Shown here piece by piece: positions 32,996 to 45,009 of a stretch of 64,000 nucleotides of DNA (positions within the stretch are counted from its first letter, which is position 1; each line of letters starts with the position of its first letter). The position numbers and the translations under genes were made by a program. The notes below the pieces were generated by a model, which was not told the DNA's origin, ran no database searches, and saw nothing but the letters and a program-made list of their open reading frames with translations. The stretch is from positions 62,001 through 126,000 of the forward strand of contig JAMYHL010000026.1 of NCBI GenBank assembly GCA_025531455.1, written 5' to 3'. Source of the DNA: Apiotrichum sp. Y4204. Lineage: Eukaryota > Basidiomycota > Tremellomycetes > Trichosporonales > Trichosporonaceae.

Positions 32996-33767
32996 GACAC
33001 GGTCGGCGATTTTCGAGTGAGGTCACGTGCTCGACAACCATAAGGTCAACGTTGACTATGACTTCACAGCGACAAGGCAGTATCAAAAGACACCCCCTCC
33101 CTCCCGAATCAAGAGGTCGTTCAGAGGTAGGGGATAAAGCAGGAGGATGGCGATGCGACCATAAGCTTTGGCTTCCGTGTTCCGTGGTGCGCTCTGCATC
33201 GAAAGCACACAGCGTTCCTTCCGTTGACGTGTCCATTCCCCCATGTGCTGCCCAATCTCGATCGGGTCAAACGAGCGTACCAAGTCAGACTGCAGCGGAA
33301 CTGTTGTTATAGAATCAAGTGCTGTGCGGCCGATGAAGACAATAAGTAACAACTCGGCACCGATCGCGGGCATACCCGATCTGTGGTACGAATCAACGGC
33401 GAGCAGAGCCCAAATATAGCTTGACAAATCATCGCAGCGAATGGTGCGGCCTCGCGAACCAGGTCATGTGGAGCCGTGTCATGTGTAGCCGGCATTTTGT
33501 CTTGGCTGTGTTCCCGCGCACTGGATCCAAAGCTTGTTCGCATGATCCTCGGCCGGTCATCTGTGACGCCGAGCGGGGGAGGGCTGGAACAAAGGTTATC
33601 TGATAACACTTATCGGCCGAAGTCACCGACCTTGGTCCTTGGCGGCAACCACACTTCGCTGTCGGACCCTACCTCTAACGATTGCGTTATAAGCATATCG
33701 ATGAGGAGGGCTTCTACACCCCATGTTCTGCGCAGTCCCACCCCATCACCACATACCACGATTCAGC
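32996..33767. other. Intergenic, with TATA element near the right end
   Basis: 772 bp without a gene. TTATAAG at 33687-33693 lies about 76 bp before the start codon at 33768 and is the likely core promoter of that gene. Confidence 0.5.
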
Positions 33768-34333
33768 ATGCTCGCTCTCATGCCCACTCTCCTGGCCCTT
33801 GTGGCTGTCACTGGCGTCTCGGCAGATGACTCTGTGAGACTCATGGCCCGCCAGAACATGCCAGAAGCGTGTAACTCGGAGTGCACAAACTTTAACAAGT
33901 ACTACAAGGCGTGCGTCGCCGACGAAAAGAGCGCCGACTGCCTCGCCGTCTGCCAGGTGAGTTTCAAGCCTGAACAACAGCTGACCGAAGCCCGCCGAAT
34001 GGGGTCCCTACCAAGGGTGCCTGAACTGCATCGAGAAAGATCAACCGGGGACCAGCTTCAAGAGCACGCTCGAGAAGGTCCAGCAGCGCTGCATCGACAA
34101 CGGTAAAGGCGACCCTACCGGTGGTGCTGGTATCAAGTCCCTGGCCGTCCCCAAGCAGAAGTAAGTACTGAAAGCTTCGAACCCGTTGTCTAACCTTGAG
34201 TGTCTCTAGCCAGGCTAGCCCATCTGCTGCCGCCCCATCCACTACGCCTTCAAGCTCGGGGATGAACCAGTTCCAGCTCTCTGGTGCGGGTGTTGCCGCT
34301 GCAATCGTGGCTGGTACCGTGATGCTCTTCTAG
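33768..34333 (+). CDS. Small secreted Cys-rich protein, predicted GPI-anchored
   Basis: Exons 33768-33956, 33991-34160 and 34210-34333 join in frame to 160 residues; the first intron is 34 nt. A signal peptide (MLALMPTLLALVAVTGVSA) is followed by about 75 residues with eight Cys (EACNSECTNF, YKACVADEKSADCLAVC, YQGCLNCI, QRCIDNG), a Ser/Pro/Thr-rich stalk (SPSAAAPSTTPSSSG) and a hydrophobic C-terminus (GAGVAAAIVAGTVMLF) that ends the protein, the layout of a GPI-anchored wall or membrane protein. The Cys spacing does not match the CFEM pattern I know. Similar short proteins are common in basidiomycetes; function unknown. Confidence 0.85.
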
Positions 34334-34471
34334 TAAAATGGATATGCGCCCATTCACAGATGCAAGTGTGAGAAAAAATGATTAGTGATATTTACGTATG
34401 TATCCAAAACCGTACCCATGCATATTACCGCATGACCTGCTACAACAATACAACGTCCCACAGGGTGGCAC

Positions 34472-36256
34472 CTACACCTCTGACCGCTGGCGCTCCTTCT
34501 CGTGTCCATGGTGGTGTCCATGACGGCCGTGGTGGAACTCATCCTCGTCCACAAGCTGGGCAGCCACGACCTCACCAGCGCCCTTCTGGAACGCAACCTT
34601 GCCCTTCTCAAAGTGCGAGTTTTGCGCCTCAGGTCCGAGCAGGACGCAGATGAGCAGGCAGCCAAGGACGATGCCGACGAACACTGCCTGGATTTTCGCA
34701 TAGTCGGGGATGTTCGTGCCTTTCAGCTTGACGTGTTCACCAACGACGGCCTCGATCTGGCCCGACGCGCCTGATGCCATGTTGCCAAGCTGGTAGAACA
34801 GGCCGAGAAAAAGGGCCCTGAATGCTGGTGGGGAAACCTCACTAAGGTAGACGGGGACGACTCCCCAGGCGCTCTGTACTCCCCACTGCATGAAGAAGCC
34901 GCCGACGGCTAGTCCGGAGAAAGAGTTGGGGATGACCCATAGTGGGATGAAGGCACCCGTCCAGATGATCGAGAGGATGATGGTAAAGCGACGGCCAAAG
35001 TACTGCGACGCGCTGCCGCCGAGAAGACCACCAACGACGGCGCCGCAGTTTGATATGATGACAATCTTGGAGGCCTGGACGGCCGGGAGGCCTTTGGTTT
35101 TCTTCAAATAGGTAGCGTATAAATCTTGACTTCCGTGAGCTAAGAAGCAGAAGCCAGCCATGACGAGGACACACCAGACGCAGCGGATCCAGTTGGTCTT
35201 GAGCATCTTGCGCGTCTCGGTGAGCATGTGCCTGGCCGCCTCCTTGTCCGTCATTCCTTCCTCTTTTGCCTGTTTTTGAGCCTCGACAAAGAGCTTGGAC
35301 TCGGGGACGATAAACCGTACAAAGGCAGCTAACGCGGAGAAACCGGCACCGAACCAGAACAATGTCCGCCAGCCGTGGGGACTCGTGTGGCCGACAGTCA
35401 TGGCGATAACCGCGGTCAACATGTTACCTATCGCGTATCCTTGTTGCACCAGGCCGGAAACAAACCCACGGGCCTCGACGGGGACGTTCTCCAGAGCCCT
35501 GGGGTCAGTCTCTATCTGAGAATGGGGACTCACGTGGCAACCGCTAGGGGCCAGGTCCCACCCATGATCATACCAAAGACGGCGCGGAGAGCGAGGAACT
35601 GAGGGTAGGTCTTGACAAACCCCGAGGCAAGTTCGAACACCATAATGAGGGTCATGTTCAGAGTCAACGTGTACCGACGGCCGTACCGGTCAGACAGAAG
35701 ACTGTGGGTGTGAGTACTCAGGTTGCTTGTCTACCTTGTCAACTCACCCAAAACCGATGGCACCGACAACGCGACACAAGGTGGTGACAGTCATTGCCCA
35801 GGTAATGTCCTTGGCCGGACGGTTGAAGTACTTCTCGAGGTCCGTCTCGGTAATGGGCACGGAGAAGTAGTCATACCTAGAGTAAGTACTTATCACTTGA
35901 AACGCAGCCTACCCATCACACATCCAGCATAGCCAGCCACAGAAGAAGGACGCCCATCCGAGAAAGCTGAGGCGGCTGAGAAGCTTGAGCGGGTTGCCGG
36001 GCAGGTCGTCATGCTGCAGAGCTTGCGTCGGCCAGGGGATGATGCTCGCCGCGATGCTGCGGTCGCCGCGGCCGGCGTGCCACGTCTCCAGCTGCCAGTT
36101 GACATTGCCCCAAAAGCCACGGTCGCCGCCGTACTCTTCAATGTTGTTGTGAAACTCATAGTTGTTCTCGTGGTGGACGTGTTCGTGGCGATGTTCGTGG
36201 TGCACCGCAGTGCCCTTATCCTTTTCGTCCGTTGGAGAAGCTGAGCGATTGGGCAT
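34472..36256 (-). CDS. MFS carboxylate transporter (JEN1-like) with His-rich tails
   Basis: Exons 36256-35913, 35876-35748, 35701-35534 and 35498-34472 join in frame to 555 residues with about 12 hydrophobic segments. MFS motif GLLSDRYGRRYT lies between TM2 and TM3. HGSQDLYAT (335-343) matches the core of the JEN-family signature N-x-x-(S/T)-H-x-(S/T)-Q-D-x-x-x-T, although the leading N and S/T are replaced by C331 and A334. JEN proteins import lactate, pyruvate or dicarboxylates with protons at the plasma membrane and are glucose-repressed; substrate here is open. Both cytosolic ends are His-rich: seven His in residues 19-29 and seven in 536-546. It is convergent with the preceding GPI-type gene, 138 bp away. 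Confidence 0.9.
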
Positions 36257-37381
36257 TGTGTCCAAAGATGTACAGAGCCGATGTCGTTCGATTGAGCAGT
36301 GATATAAGTACAGATGCCCCACAAGACGGCAGTAGTAAGTGCGTTTGGGACCTGTCGGGAGAGCCGTAACCCGCAGTCCAGTTTATAAATCATTCACAAC
36401 TGGGTTCCACAGACGACAACATGTCCAGTGACTGACATGTAGGTCTCGGCATTCATCCGGCTCGAAGCTCTCCGAGGCGGGGTTCTACTGTTGATGTCCG
36501 AATGCCGTGGAGTCCATAGACCAAAGCGCTATCGTCATGGCACCTGTGAAAAGTGGGGAAGGGATGGAATGTGGTCTGCGGCATTCTGCGTTTTCCGAGG
36601 CTTCCAGCTGGCCAGATGTCCTGATGATCAATGATAAAGACTCGAAGACGATAGTGAGCCGGAACGGAACGGGGGACCCAGAACGTGATTTGAAGTATGG
36701 ACAAGCGATATCAAGCAGGCAATCAAGCATACACCACCGAGTAATCAAGCTAGATAGCAGACTGGCAACTCCGCGGTCGGCGACATGTTGTGGGAATAGC
36801 AGTACTGTCGTTAGTCGTGGTGTTAGTGGCACGCGGGAACTGCGAAAGACGAAAATAGCTCTGCCAAGTGGGCAACAAACATGTGTGCACTGTCAGCGGA
36901 GACTGGGGAGGTTTGCCGCCGGCTGCGGAAGGGTGGGTGACCTTTCGTCCTCCTACCGGACTGTTGGGCTCCATATCGGCCCCACATTCCCCCAAGTGAA
37001 AGCGGAACAGTATGGCGGAGTTCGGGTTGTGCTGTGCGGTGTCCTTGTGGGGAGGCGCGGTGAGGACTGTAGACCGACAAGATGCAAGATGTCGAGTCCT
37101 CGCAACGCTTGACAATGGTCACACTGATGACCCCCGATGACTTGCGCACCGCTGTTCATCCGTGGAATGTGGACCGGTCCACGGCGGCAACCGCCGATTC
37201 CTCCCGGCGCTTCCGGCCGAAGCAGTCCGGTGCGTCGCGCATCAAACAATCTAATGATCCAACACTTTTTGTGCCATGTCTTTCTTCGATTTCTTCACGT
37301 TCTGCACTGCTCCTCAACGTCTCAGCTTCCCCAGTCGCGATTGCATACCTCCTCCGGCGCCTTACCATCCCAAAAACGAAG
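36257..37381. other. Intergenic, upstream of the JEN1-like gene
   Basis: About 1.1 kb that should contain the promoter of the JEN1-like transporter. No gene or repeat is supported. Confidence 0.45.
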
Positions 37382-37473
37382 GCCCTTGCCCGGATTTGAA
37401 CCGAGGACCACTCCCAGACTTAAGATGCTTCTGCAACCCTAAGAGAGTATGATAGCCACTACACCACAAGAGC
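37382..37473 (-). tRNA. tRNA-Pro (AGG anticodon) with intron
   Basis: Read on the minus strand from 37473. The acceptor stem GCTCTTG pairs with CAAGGGC. The anticodon stem CTCTC pairs with GGGAG around TTAGGG, giving anticodon AGG. The T arm is CTCGG-TTCAAAT-CCGGG. A 20-nt intron (TTGCAGAAGCATCTTAAGTC) follows position 37. Confidence 0.92.
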
Positions 37474-37914
37474 CGATGAAAGACGGTTTCGGGGATTGTG
37501 GCCCCCGCGGCGCGCGGCGGCGCGGCCGAGAGAGAAGCCAATGCAAAGAGCGGAGAGATGAAGATTGTGGTATCACTCATGAAGGAGGTGGGGGGTTTGA
37601 GCGCGTTGTGACGAGGGTTTGTGAGAGTGAAGAGGGCTAATGGATGATAATGTCTGTGTACTTATCTTTCCTTTTCATATCATTGAATACTTGTTCCTCT
37701 TGTCCATGCCGCTGTCTATGATATGCCTGGTTAGAGGTCGCATGTTGGGTTGCAATCGCAAAGTTTGGGTGTGCCGGTCGTCATTGTAGATGATGGGAAG
37801 GAGGTCGTGGCGAGCTTCGCATACAAACTCCAACACCAACCGCTTCTAATTCCCATCCCTTCCCAACTGCACCTCTCATATCTATGATAATGCATTCTAT
37901 ATCCTAGTCCTACA
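37474..37914. other. Intergenic, no gene seen
   Basis: 441 bp between tRNA-Pro and the 3' end of Utp22. No supportable feature. Confidence 0.5.
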
Positions 37915-40900
37915 CTACTTCTCCCGCACACCAGCGACGATACCCTGTCCAATACGCGCAATCTCCGCCAGGACAGCCTCCCTGTTGATGCTGACAAGCG
38001 CAGCCTTGGACGGTGCAGGCGCCGCGTTGTAGGCGAGGAACGGCTTGAACGCGCGCGGCACGCTCCGCTCCGGGTTCCAGAGGAGGCCGACTTCCGTGCC
38101 GCCGTGCACGTCGTGGAACACAAGCAGCGAGTCACCGTAGACGCGCTGCATGTGCGAGACCAGGAGCGACGACAGGTCAAAGCCGAGACGCAGCTTGTGT
38201 CCTGCCGCGAGGTTGCGGAACCCAGACTCCCACAGTTCCTCGCGCGGGTTGCAAGCCTCGGCGGCGCGCGTACCCTCCTTCAGGTCCAGGACCACGTCGT
38301 AGTGCTCCAGAGGAGTCTGGAATAGCCCGTTGGCCGCTAGCTCGCCCTCCTCGGCACTGTGCGCGACGTAGGATAGACTGGCGGCGGCCAGGGCAGCCAC
38401 ACGGGCGGCCACCACGCGGCCGACCTTGTCAGTCCAGCGGGTGCCGCTCTGGTCGTCCTCGGAAACAATGGCCCACGCACCGCTGTGCACTTCCTTATCG
38501 GCTGCGCGGCGCTTCTCAAACGCGGCGAGTGCAGCAGCACGCTTGTCCTCTGCGAACCGTGGGCGCCCAGAGGACGAAGCGGCATCGCGCGTGACGGCCT
38601 GGAGGGGGACAAAGGCCGGTGTTGTCCTCCAGTCCCACGAGGCGAGGAAGTCGAGGGTGCGGAGGAAGCCGGCCGTCGCAGACGACGGGGTCGCGCGGGC
38701 TCCTGGGTCGAGATATGTTTTGGCGACCAGCAGCTCGATGGCTTCGGAAGAGATGTGTGGGGCGAGCATGTGTGCGGAGAGCCAGCGCTTCGTGAGGCGC
38801 ACTGCAGTGGAGAAGGAGGGGAAGCGGTGGTGCATGGGCGCCATCGAGGCGTGGTGTGTCGGTGCATGCACAAAGCGACGGATGTTGCGTGCAAGCGCGG
38901 CCTGGACGAGACGTCGCGGTGGCGGTGGCAGGTTCTTCTGGATTCCAGGAACGGGTGGTTCCAGGGCGCGCTCCAGAAGAGTACGCTCGCGGTCGTGGTT
39001 GATGCGGATACGGAAGGCCACGCCCTGCGGGAGAAGGACCTCGAGTGATGCTGCGTCGTCAATGTCCGATGCGTCCGCGTCAAATGCGATCGTGGTCTTG
39101 ACGCCGCGGAGACGCGAGTTGATGACACGGGCGACCTTGTCAAAGAGCGCAAGCTTCAACTTTTGGATAGCCGCGAGATCATCCGGCCACCGGGGCGACG
39201 ACTCGAACTGGAGAGTGACCTCCGCAACGGGGATGTAGCCAATGCACTCCGGAGCCGATGAGGCGCGCGCAATGTCAATCGGGTGGGGCACAAAGGTGGC
39301 CGAGTAGCGGAGCAGTTCTGATGCCGGCGCGACGTGCAGGATGGCCAGCGGGAGATCGGAGTCGATGCTCTTCAGGAGCTTGTACAGGGCGTCGTAGCCA
39401 TCCATCATAGGGCGGAATCCAAGCTTCTCCGAGCCCTCAACGTTTATGGCATCGCGGACCGACTCGGGAGTCTGCAGGTATGCCAGCCAGTCGTCGCCGT
39501 TTGAGAGCGAGTTGACAACAACGTCCGAACCAAGATGCCTGGAGATGAGGTGCGCCACGGCACGTCCGGGGATCAGAGCCGCATCCTCCGGCCGATTGAT
39601 GTCCCACACGACGGACTCGGCGATGGATCCATCCTTGAACCGGCGCAGTTCAGCCTTGTCGCCCCACAGTGCGCGGAATGTCTCGCAGCCAGCCTCGTCA
39701 TTCGCCGCGGGACCCATATCGAGAATGCGCGTGGCGGATGCGCCGTTGAGGAGGAGACCGACGGCAAATGTAGAGTCTGAAAGCACCTGTATGTGCACAA
39801 GGGTGGCACGATCAGTCAGTCCTTGCCGCACAACCTCCGCCGCGCACCGAGCTACGCGAACGATGCCCCGCGGGAACTCGGCCTCTTCCACAAGATCTGC
39901 CTGGAGTTCCGCATTCGTCGCATCAACACTGTCGGTTAGCTTGACCAAAGCAATCAGGAAGCTCACATCATGTACTCGTCGAAAGCGGCCGGGCCCAGAG
40001 TTTGGTTGTGGAGGAACACTTCAGCGAAGCGGTCGACATTGCTATCCTCGAGCATCGCGAGGGTCTCGCGCGCGTAGTGGCGGAGCAGGTCGACATCTCC
40101 CCTCTCCCACTCTGCGAGGATGTTGACAGTGCCAGTAGGGTCGACGAAGACGTTGGAGAACGCCTCGACAAACTCCGACTGGGGAATGGCACCGCCCCCG
40201 GTGGCCAGCGAGATGGGGGTGGCCTCAAAGTCCGTGTTGGCAAGGAACTCCCACGCGGCACGGAGCGAGCCCCAGGCACCGAGGCCCTTGCCCAGTCCCC
40301 GGTTGCGTTTTGTAGCTGCGCGGACGCCACCCTTGATCGTGGTCTGACCGCCCTCGACGACCCAGCTGAGAAGCATCGACGCGAACCAGCCGCTGGCGCC
40401 GCGGGAGACGGGGATGCCGCGACGAGCGGCCCAGATGCGCCAGAGGGCAAGGAACTTTGCGGCCTCCCGCTTCTCCGCCCCAACTGCCTGTGCGAGGCGG
40501 TGGAAGTGCACCAGGTGGGCCTTGTGGAGTGTGTCATGGAGAATGGAAGTCGAGCACTGGGGAGTAGGGGTCGACTCGTCATCACTCGTACGAATCAGCG
40601 ACTTTGACGGGTAAAGAGTGGATAGGGGGAAGACGTCCTCTGAGATGGCGGCGTGGATGCGAATGTCGATGGCCTGCTTGATGCCCTGGTCTGCATTGTT
40701 AGTGATGCATAACTGGGCAACATACCTTTCCCAACGGAGATGGAAATGATCGGCCGACGTTCATCCGCATGCTCCCACGTAATTTCAGCACCGTGCAACG
40801 GCGAACCCTCCTTCTTCGCCTCGGCCTTCAGGGCAGCAGCAATGACAGCGAGGTAGTGTGCGCGCTTGTGAAAGTAGCGGTACGCGGTGCGGTCCTTTGC

Positions 40901-41677
40901 GGAGAACATGTCCTGGGAATCAGCATCGTCCTAAGCAGCAGCAAGTTGCAGGTAACACTCACAGGCGGCATGACGACGGCAATGTCGACATTGCCCGCCT
41001 GGCCCTTGGCCTTCTTATATCCACCACAGACGCTCCAGCTGCCGATGACTGCGACCTCGGCTGGCGCCTCGAATCCGAGTGTCCACTTGGGCTCTCCCTC
41101 AAGGGGAGATAGCGCCTTGGGGCCGGGGAAGGGGATCGGACCGCCAAGCTTGCTCTTCAGGCGAGCGGCCGCTTTGCGGGGCGACACGGCCGGGAGGGAG
41201 GGGAGGCCGCGAACGAGGCCATGGAGCGCGGTGAGGAGGTCCTTTAGTGCCGTGGCGGGAGTGGAAGGAAGAAGCGTCGAGGCGATAAGCTGATCGAGCT
41301 GGAGGGAAAACGTGTTCCCCCCCGCGACTTCGGCGGCACGCAGCTCGTCCATCTCGGCGAGCGTCGGCGCCTTGTACAGGTTGCGCGAGCGGGATGGCCC
41401 CGCAACGTCCGCCTCGGGCTCCTCGTCGTATTCCATAGCCGAGTCGTCACCGCTCTCTCCACTCTCGTCCTCGTCGCTGTCGCTGTCTCCCTGCGGGTCG
41501 ATCATGGGGTCCACGAGCGTCGATTGGGCGGCGTACGCTTCCATCTCGGCCTCGAGATCGGACTCGGGTGTCGCCTCCTTGCGCGCCTGCATGTCAGCGG
41601 GCTGTGGCAGGGGTTTTTGGAGCACGCACCTTTTTGGAAGTCTTTTCCGCCCCGAGGGACTTTCGCTTTGGCGCCAT
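37915..41677 (-). CDS. UTP22: Utp22/Nrap, small-subunit processome protein
   Basis: Exons 41677-41630, 41586-40963, 40912-40726, 40690-39967 and 39928-37915 join in frame to 1198 residues, normal for Utp22/NOL6. Utp22 is a nucleolar component of the UtpC module of the SSU processome, acting with Rrp7 and casein kinase 2 in 18S pre-rRNA maturation; its Nrap domains derive from a nucleotidyltransferase fold. Evidence: a basic N-terminus (MAPKRKS), an acidic stretch (DSDSDEDESGESGDDS), the Nrap D1 region (VIGSWSVCGGYKKAKGQ and GNVDIAVVMPP) and a late LRRFKDGSIAESVVWD, typical of the second palm-like repeat. Introns are 35-50 nt. It is divergent from the TMEM242-like gene across 209 bp. Confidence 0.92.
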
Positions 41678-41886
41678 GGTGGGTGCGTCGGCGGATGGAT
41701 GGTGGTGAGGTGAGCAACAACAACACTTGGAAGTGTATGTGGGTTCTGATTGATCTCGTTTTTGGGTGGTTCAGAAATTTCCACAAAATGTGTGGCCCCG
41801 CAAAAAATCGCCCCTGGGCCAAACTAAAGTCCCGACCTGTTGCATCTCGCTGGTCACTTTGTTTTCGCTCTCCCCACCTTGCCACC
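41678..41886. promoter_or_regulatory. Short bidirectional promoter, UTP22 / TMEM242-like gene
   Basis: Only 209 bp separate the two divergent start codons, so the genes must share promoter DNA. No TATA box is seen. Confidence 0.6.
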
Positions 41887-42908
41887 ATGTCCACTACAGC
41901 ACCACCAGCGATACCGGAAGACGACGGGCCGAAGGAATATAAGCCGAGTCCGAAGGTCGCCGTCGTGGTCGCCGGCGCGGCGGTGAGTGGTCTTCAGGCT
42001 TTCAGCTGGGCCCAGCTGGGCACTGTGCCCAACCGTGCCCAGCCAGTTACCCTCCACTCTTTTGACTGACGACAGCTCGCGGTCACGACAGGCCTGACGA
42101 TCCTGATTATCCCATATGTGCGACAGGCGGCGAAGATGACTGCTCCGACGCAGTTTCTCTCACACGCGGCGCGCGGGCGGGTCCTGCGGCCAAACGTGCC
42201 GCCAGCAGTGGAGGAGGCGGTGTTCCACGCACCGCTCCCGTCGGTGGTGGAGGCGAATGCGGCGGCGGAGCGCGCGCTGGCAGCGGCCAAGGCGGCGGCG
42301 GCGGAGGCGAATGCTGCGGCTGTGTCGCGGGGAGAGGCGCCGACGATGGACTGGACGGGCGTCGAGGGCGCGGGCGAGACCGAGGAGCCTGCCCCGCCGG
42401 CGCCTGTTGATCCGGCGGAATCGCGCCAATTCAACGACGCAGAGGAGGACTACCACTACGGCAAGCCTGTGTTTGACGAGGCGGGCGCCCCGCTTACGCC
42501 TGTGTCTCCCTGGCTTGGATTCCAGGCGCTCGGCATCGCGACGGCGATCGTGCTCGGCAGCGCGGGCCTCGGCGTGTGGGGTGCGGCCAAGTATCTCGGC
42601 GTGAGCAGTGTGAGTCAAAGCTGGAGAAGAGAATGTCGTTTGGCTGTGCTGTGCCGGATTCAGCCGGCGGGCGCGTCACTTCCCCACGTCACCAAATTCG
42701 TCGCTCACCCCAGATCGAGGAGTTTACGCGCAAAATGCGGGGGTCGCTCGAGGACACGCTTCCCGAGCTGGTGGAGAACGTGCGCCGCGAGGCGGACGAG
42801 CCGGCGCCCGAGACGCCGGACCTGCTCGACCGACATGGCATCGATATTGACGACAACAAGCTCCGCTCGTGGGTTAAGAGCTGGGGGTACGGGGATGAGA
42901 ACAAGTAG
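41887..42908 (+). CDS. TMEM242 (DUF1358)-like mitochondrial membrane protein
   Basis: Exons 41887-41982, 42076-42609 and 42714-42908 join in frame to 274 residues; the start has a strong ACC-ATG context. Two membrane segments are visible: about 25-45 (VAVVVAGAALAVTTGLTILII) and about 183-203 (GFQALGIATAIVLGSAGLGVW). The second, with the following KYLGVSSIEEFTRKMRGSL, resembles the W-K-x-L-G-V-x-S-x-x-(D/E)-F-x-x-K-M end of animal TMEM242, a mitochondrial inner-membrane factor involved in ATP synthase c-ring and complex I assembly. Between them is an Ala/Glu-rich helix and an acidic linker. An alternative donor at 42601 would remove three residues. Orthology is inference by pattern. Confidence 0.68.
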
Positions 42909-43095
42909 AGGAAACAGTGTAGAGGTAGAGTATAGATTGCATGGCATTGGTACTGCTCACTTCTGAGTGGAGGTTGCTATGAGTATTGCAGACGCTGTGG
43001 GAGTCGAGTAAAGCGACGCGGAAACCGCCTTCCGTATTGCTGAACCTACACTAACAGACCTCTGACGAGCTTATGTATCGTGCATGGTTTGGAAA

Positions 43096-43109
43096 CCCCC
43101 CCCCCCCCC
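43096..43109 (+). repeat. C14 homopolymer
   Basis: Fourteen consecutive C residues, 10 bp before a perfect palindrome. The length may be uncertain in the assembly. Confidence 0.85.
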
Positions 43110-43119
43110 ACGTCAGAAT

Positions 43120-43143
43120 TGAGGGCGTGCATGCACGCCCTCA
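43120..43143. repeat. Perfect 24-bp palindrome
   Basis: Arms TGAGGGCGTGCA and TGCACGCCCTCA abut with no spacer, so the site equals its own reverse complement over 24 bp. Such a site could bind a dimeric regulator or extrude a cruciform; either is inference. Confidence 0.85.
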
Positions 43144-45009
43144 CACTTTCTAGGTCGTCGCCATCGAGCGGTCACAGCGCTCTGTCGAGCTCTACGTATG
43201 TAGGGCAGATTAAGCTCTCCGACAATCAGCACGTACAGTAGAGTAGTACACGCGTCTGACCAGTCGCCGTCTCTCCGTCGATTCAACTATCGTCCCGGTG
43301 ATGGATACAATGGGGAGATGAGATGCTCCCGGAGATCCCTTGGCTGAGTAGCTTATGCCGTGCTGATGAGAAGCACAGAGAGGGTACTGGTCGATCACCG
43401 AACGCCATTGTCCACTTCCTGCGCAGTCGTTCTATGCGCTAGGGGCCTTGAGATCCTTCACTGCGACCGCTGCTTGTCCTTACTCTTCGCGTGCTCCCTT
43501 CATCACACCCTAACCCACAAAGCCCACCGACGGCCGACCTTACTCGACGGCCGTCCCACACCTCCTCATCCTACGCGACCGACCCCTTATTCCTGGAGTC
43601 ACTCTCCGGCCTTCGGGTGTCCTCAGCATCTAGAAACATACCGTGTCTGACGGACGGGAAGAGGACGCGAACCCAAGCGAGCGCGACCGTGTTGTGAAAG
43701 GACAATGTCTCCACAGCGCTCCATTCCAGCGTTCCAGCTCCAGCGTTTCACGGTGATCTCAGAAACTGGAAAACAAAGTCAGTCGCCGCCGTCGCGCCAC
43801 TCTGGCCACACTCCTCGCACCGAAATGCCCGGCCCGCGGGTCCGGAAACAGGGCTAAAGAAGGAAACGGGCTCCGAGTGATTAGATCTCGAGATCGAATG
43901 TGATAGTGTATGGTCCAGAGCTTGAAGTATAACTTGGAGCAGATGAATGTGATTGTGATTATGATAAGGCGAGACATGGTCTGGACAAGTGGCCTAGTGG
44001 CCATTCCTCGGATGCTCGGATCCCGCGGCAGGATGCGCAACTTGCTGCGAGCTGCTTGGCACATCGCTTGGGTCTTGAGCCGACTCAGCTGACTTGGAGA
44101 CTTGGAGATCTGGAGACCTGCTGCGCATTTGGACCCAACCAGAGATGAGAGATCTGACACGTCGGGTCCGATACCGTTTGGCCCGCATGCGAGCTCACTG
44201 TCTGCTGGCCACCCCAGCCGGCCAAGCATCGCGACAACCGCCTGAACGCCGTTCTCGGCGTGAGGCACCGATGGCGAGTAACCAGAGTTGGGTATGCATG
44301 CCCAGTGAGCAAGTAGTGTATCAGGCTGTGCCTTTATGCTTCATGTTCCCATAAAGTTACCGCATGCTGGAGCAATGTTCGTACCAGCATACAGGAACCG
44401 CTCTGGTGTTACTGTGATAGTCACGATGGATCTGGCTCCTCGTCCGTCAGATTCGCCGTGTGCCTCGTTCCAATGCCGCGCTCCACCCACCACATGATGC
44501 ATGCAGCGCGGAGCGAGCCGGCGAACAGCGCCGGGCATATGTATGCGGGTTGGGGGTTGGGCATGGAGTCTCGGATCAGAGTACCTGTACCTTGAACAGT
44601 ATGTAGGCTGTATATCGTGTAGACTTGTAGTCTTGTGAGCTTGTGATCCTTTGCCTTGCTGCGGGTGGCGGATGACGTACAGCCTCTGAGGGCCGGCGAC
44701 GTTTGTCTTGGCATTCGCACTTTGTATCATCTGCTGATGTGGGTCTGCCAGTCCTTTGCTCGTGATGTGGCCCATCTGCTGATTAACACCACAGAGGCCG
44801 GCATGCAGGCGCCATCGATGGGGCATGCTGCGCCTCGGCCTTGCTGAGAAGATATAAGCTGAGGTCTCTGGATTCTCTTTCCGTCGCCGCATTAGTTCTG
44901 CAGAGTAGAGATTTTGTTCTGCATCTAGAGCGAGCATCGAGCTCCGGTTCTAGCATCTAGATCCAACGTATTCCACCTGTGCCCGTCTCGCACATCCCCT
45001 CTTCTCGGG

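Larger units (their letters stand above)
42909..45009. other. Intergenic, with palindrome and TATA element
   Basis: About 2.1 kb without a supportable gene. It contains a C14 run and a perfect palindrome (listed separately). TATAAG at 44853-44858 lies about 157 bp before the start at 45010 and is the likely promoter of the PQQ dehydrogenase gene. Confidence 0.45.

Noticed and set aside
43759..44268. 169-codon minus-strand frame
   Set aside because: The translation is low in pattern, has no domain, and is not supported by splice sites.
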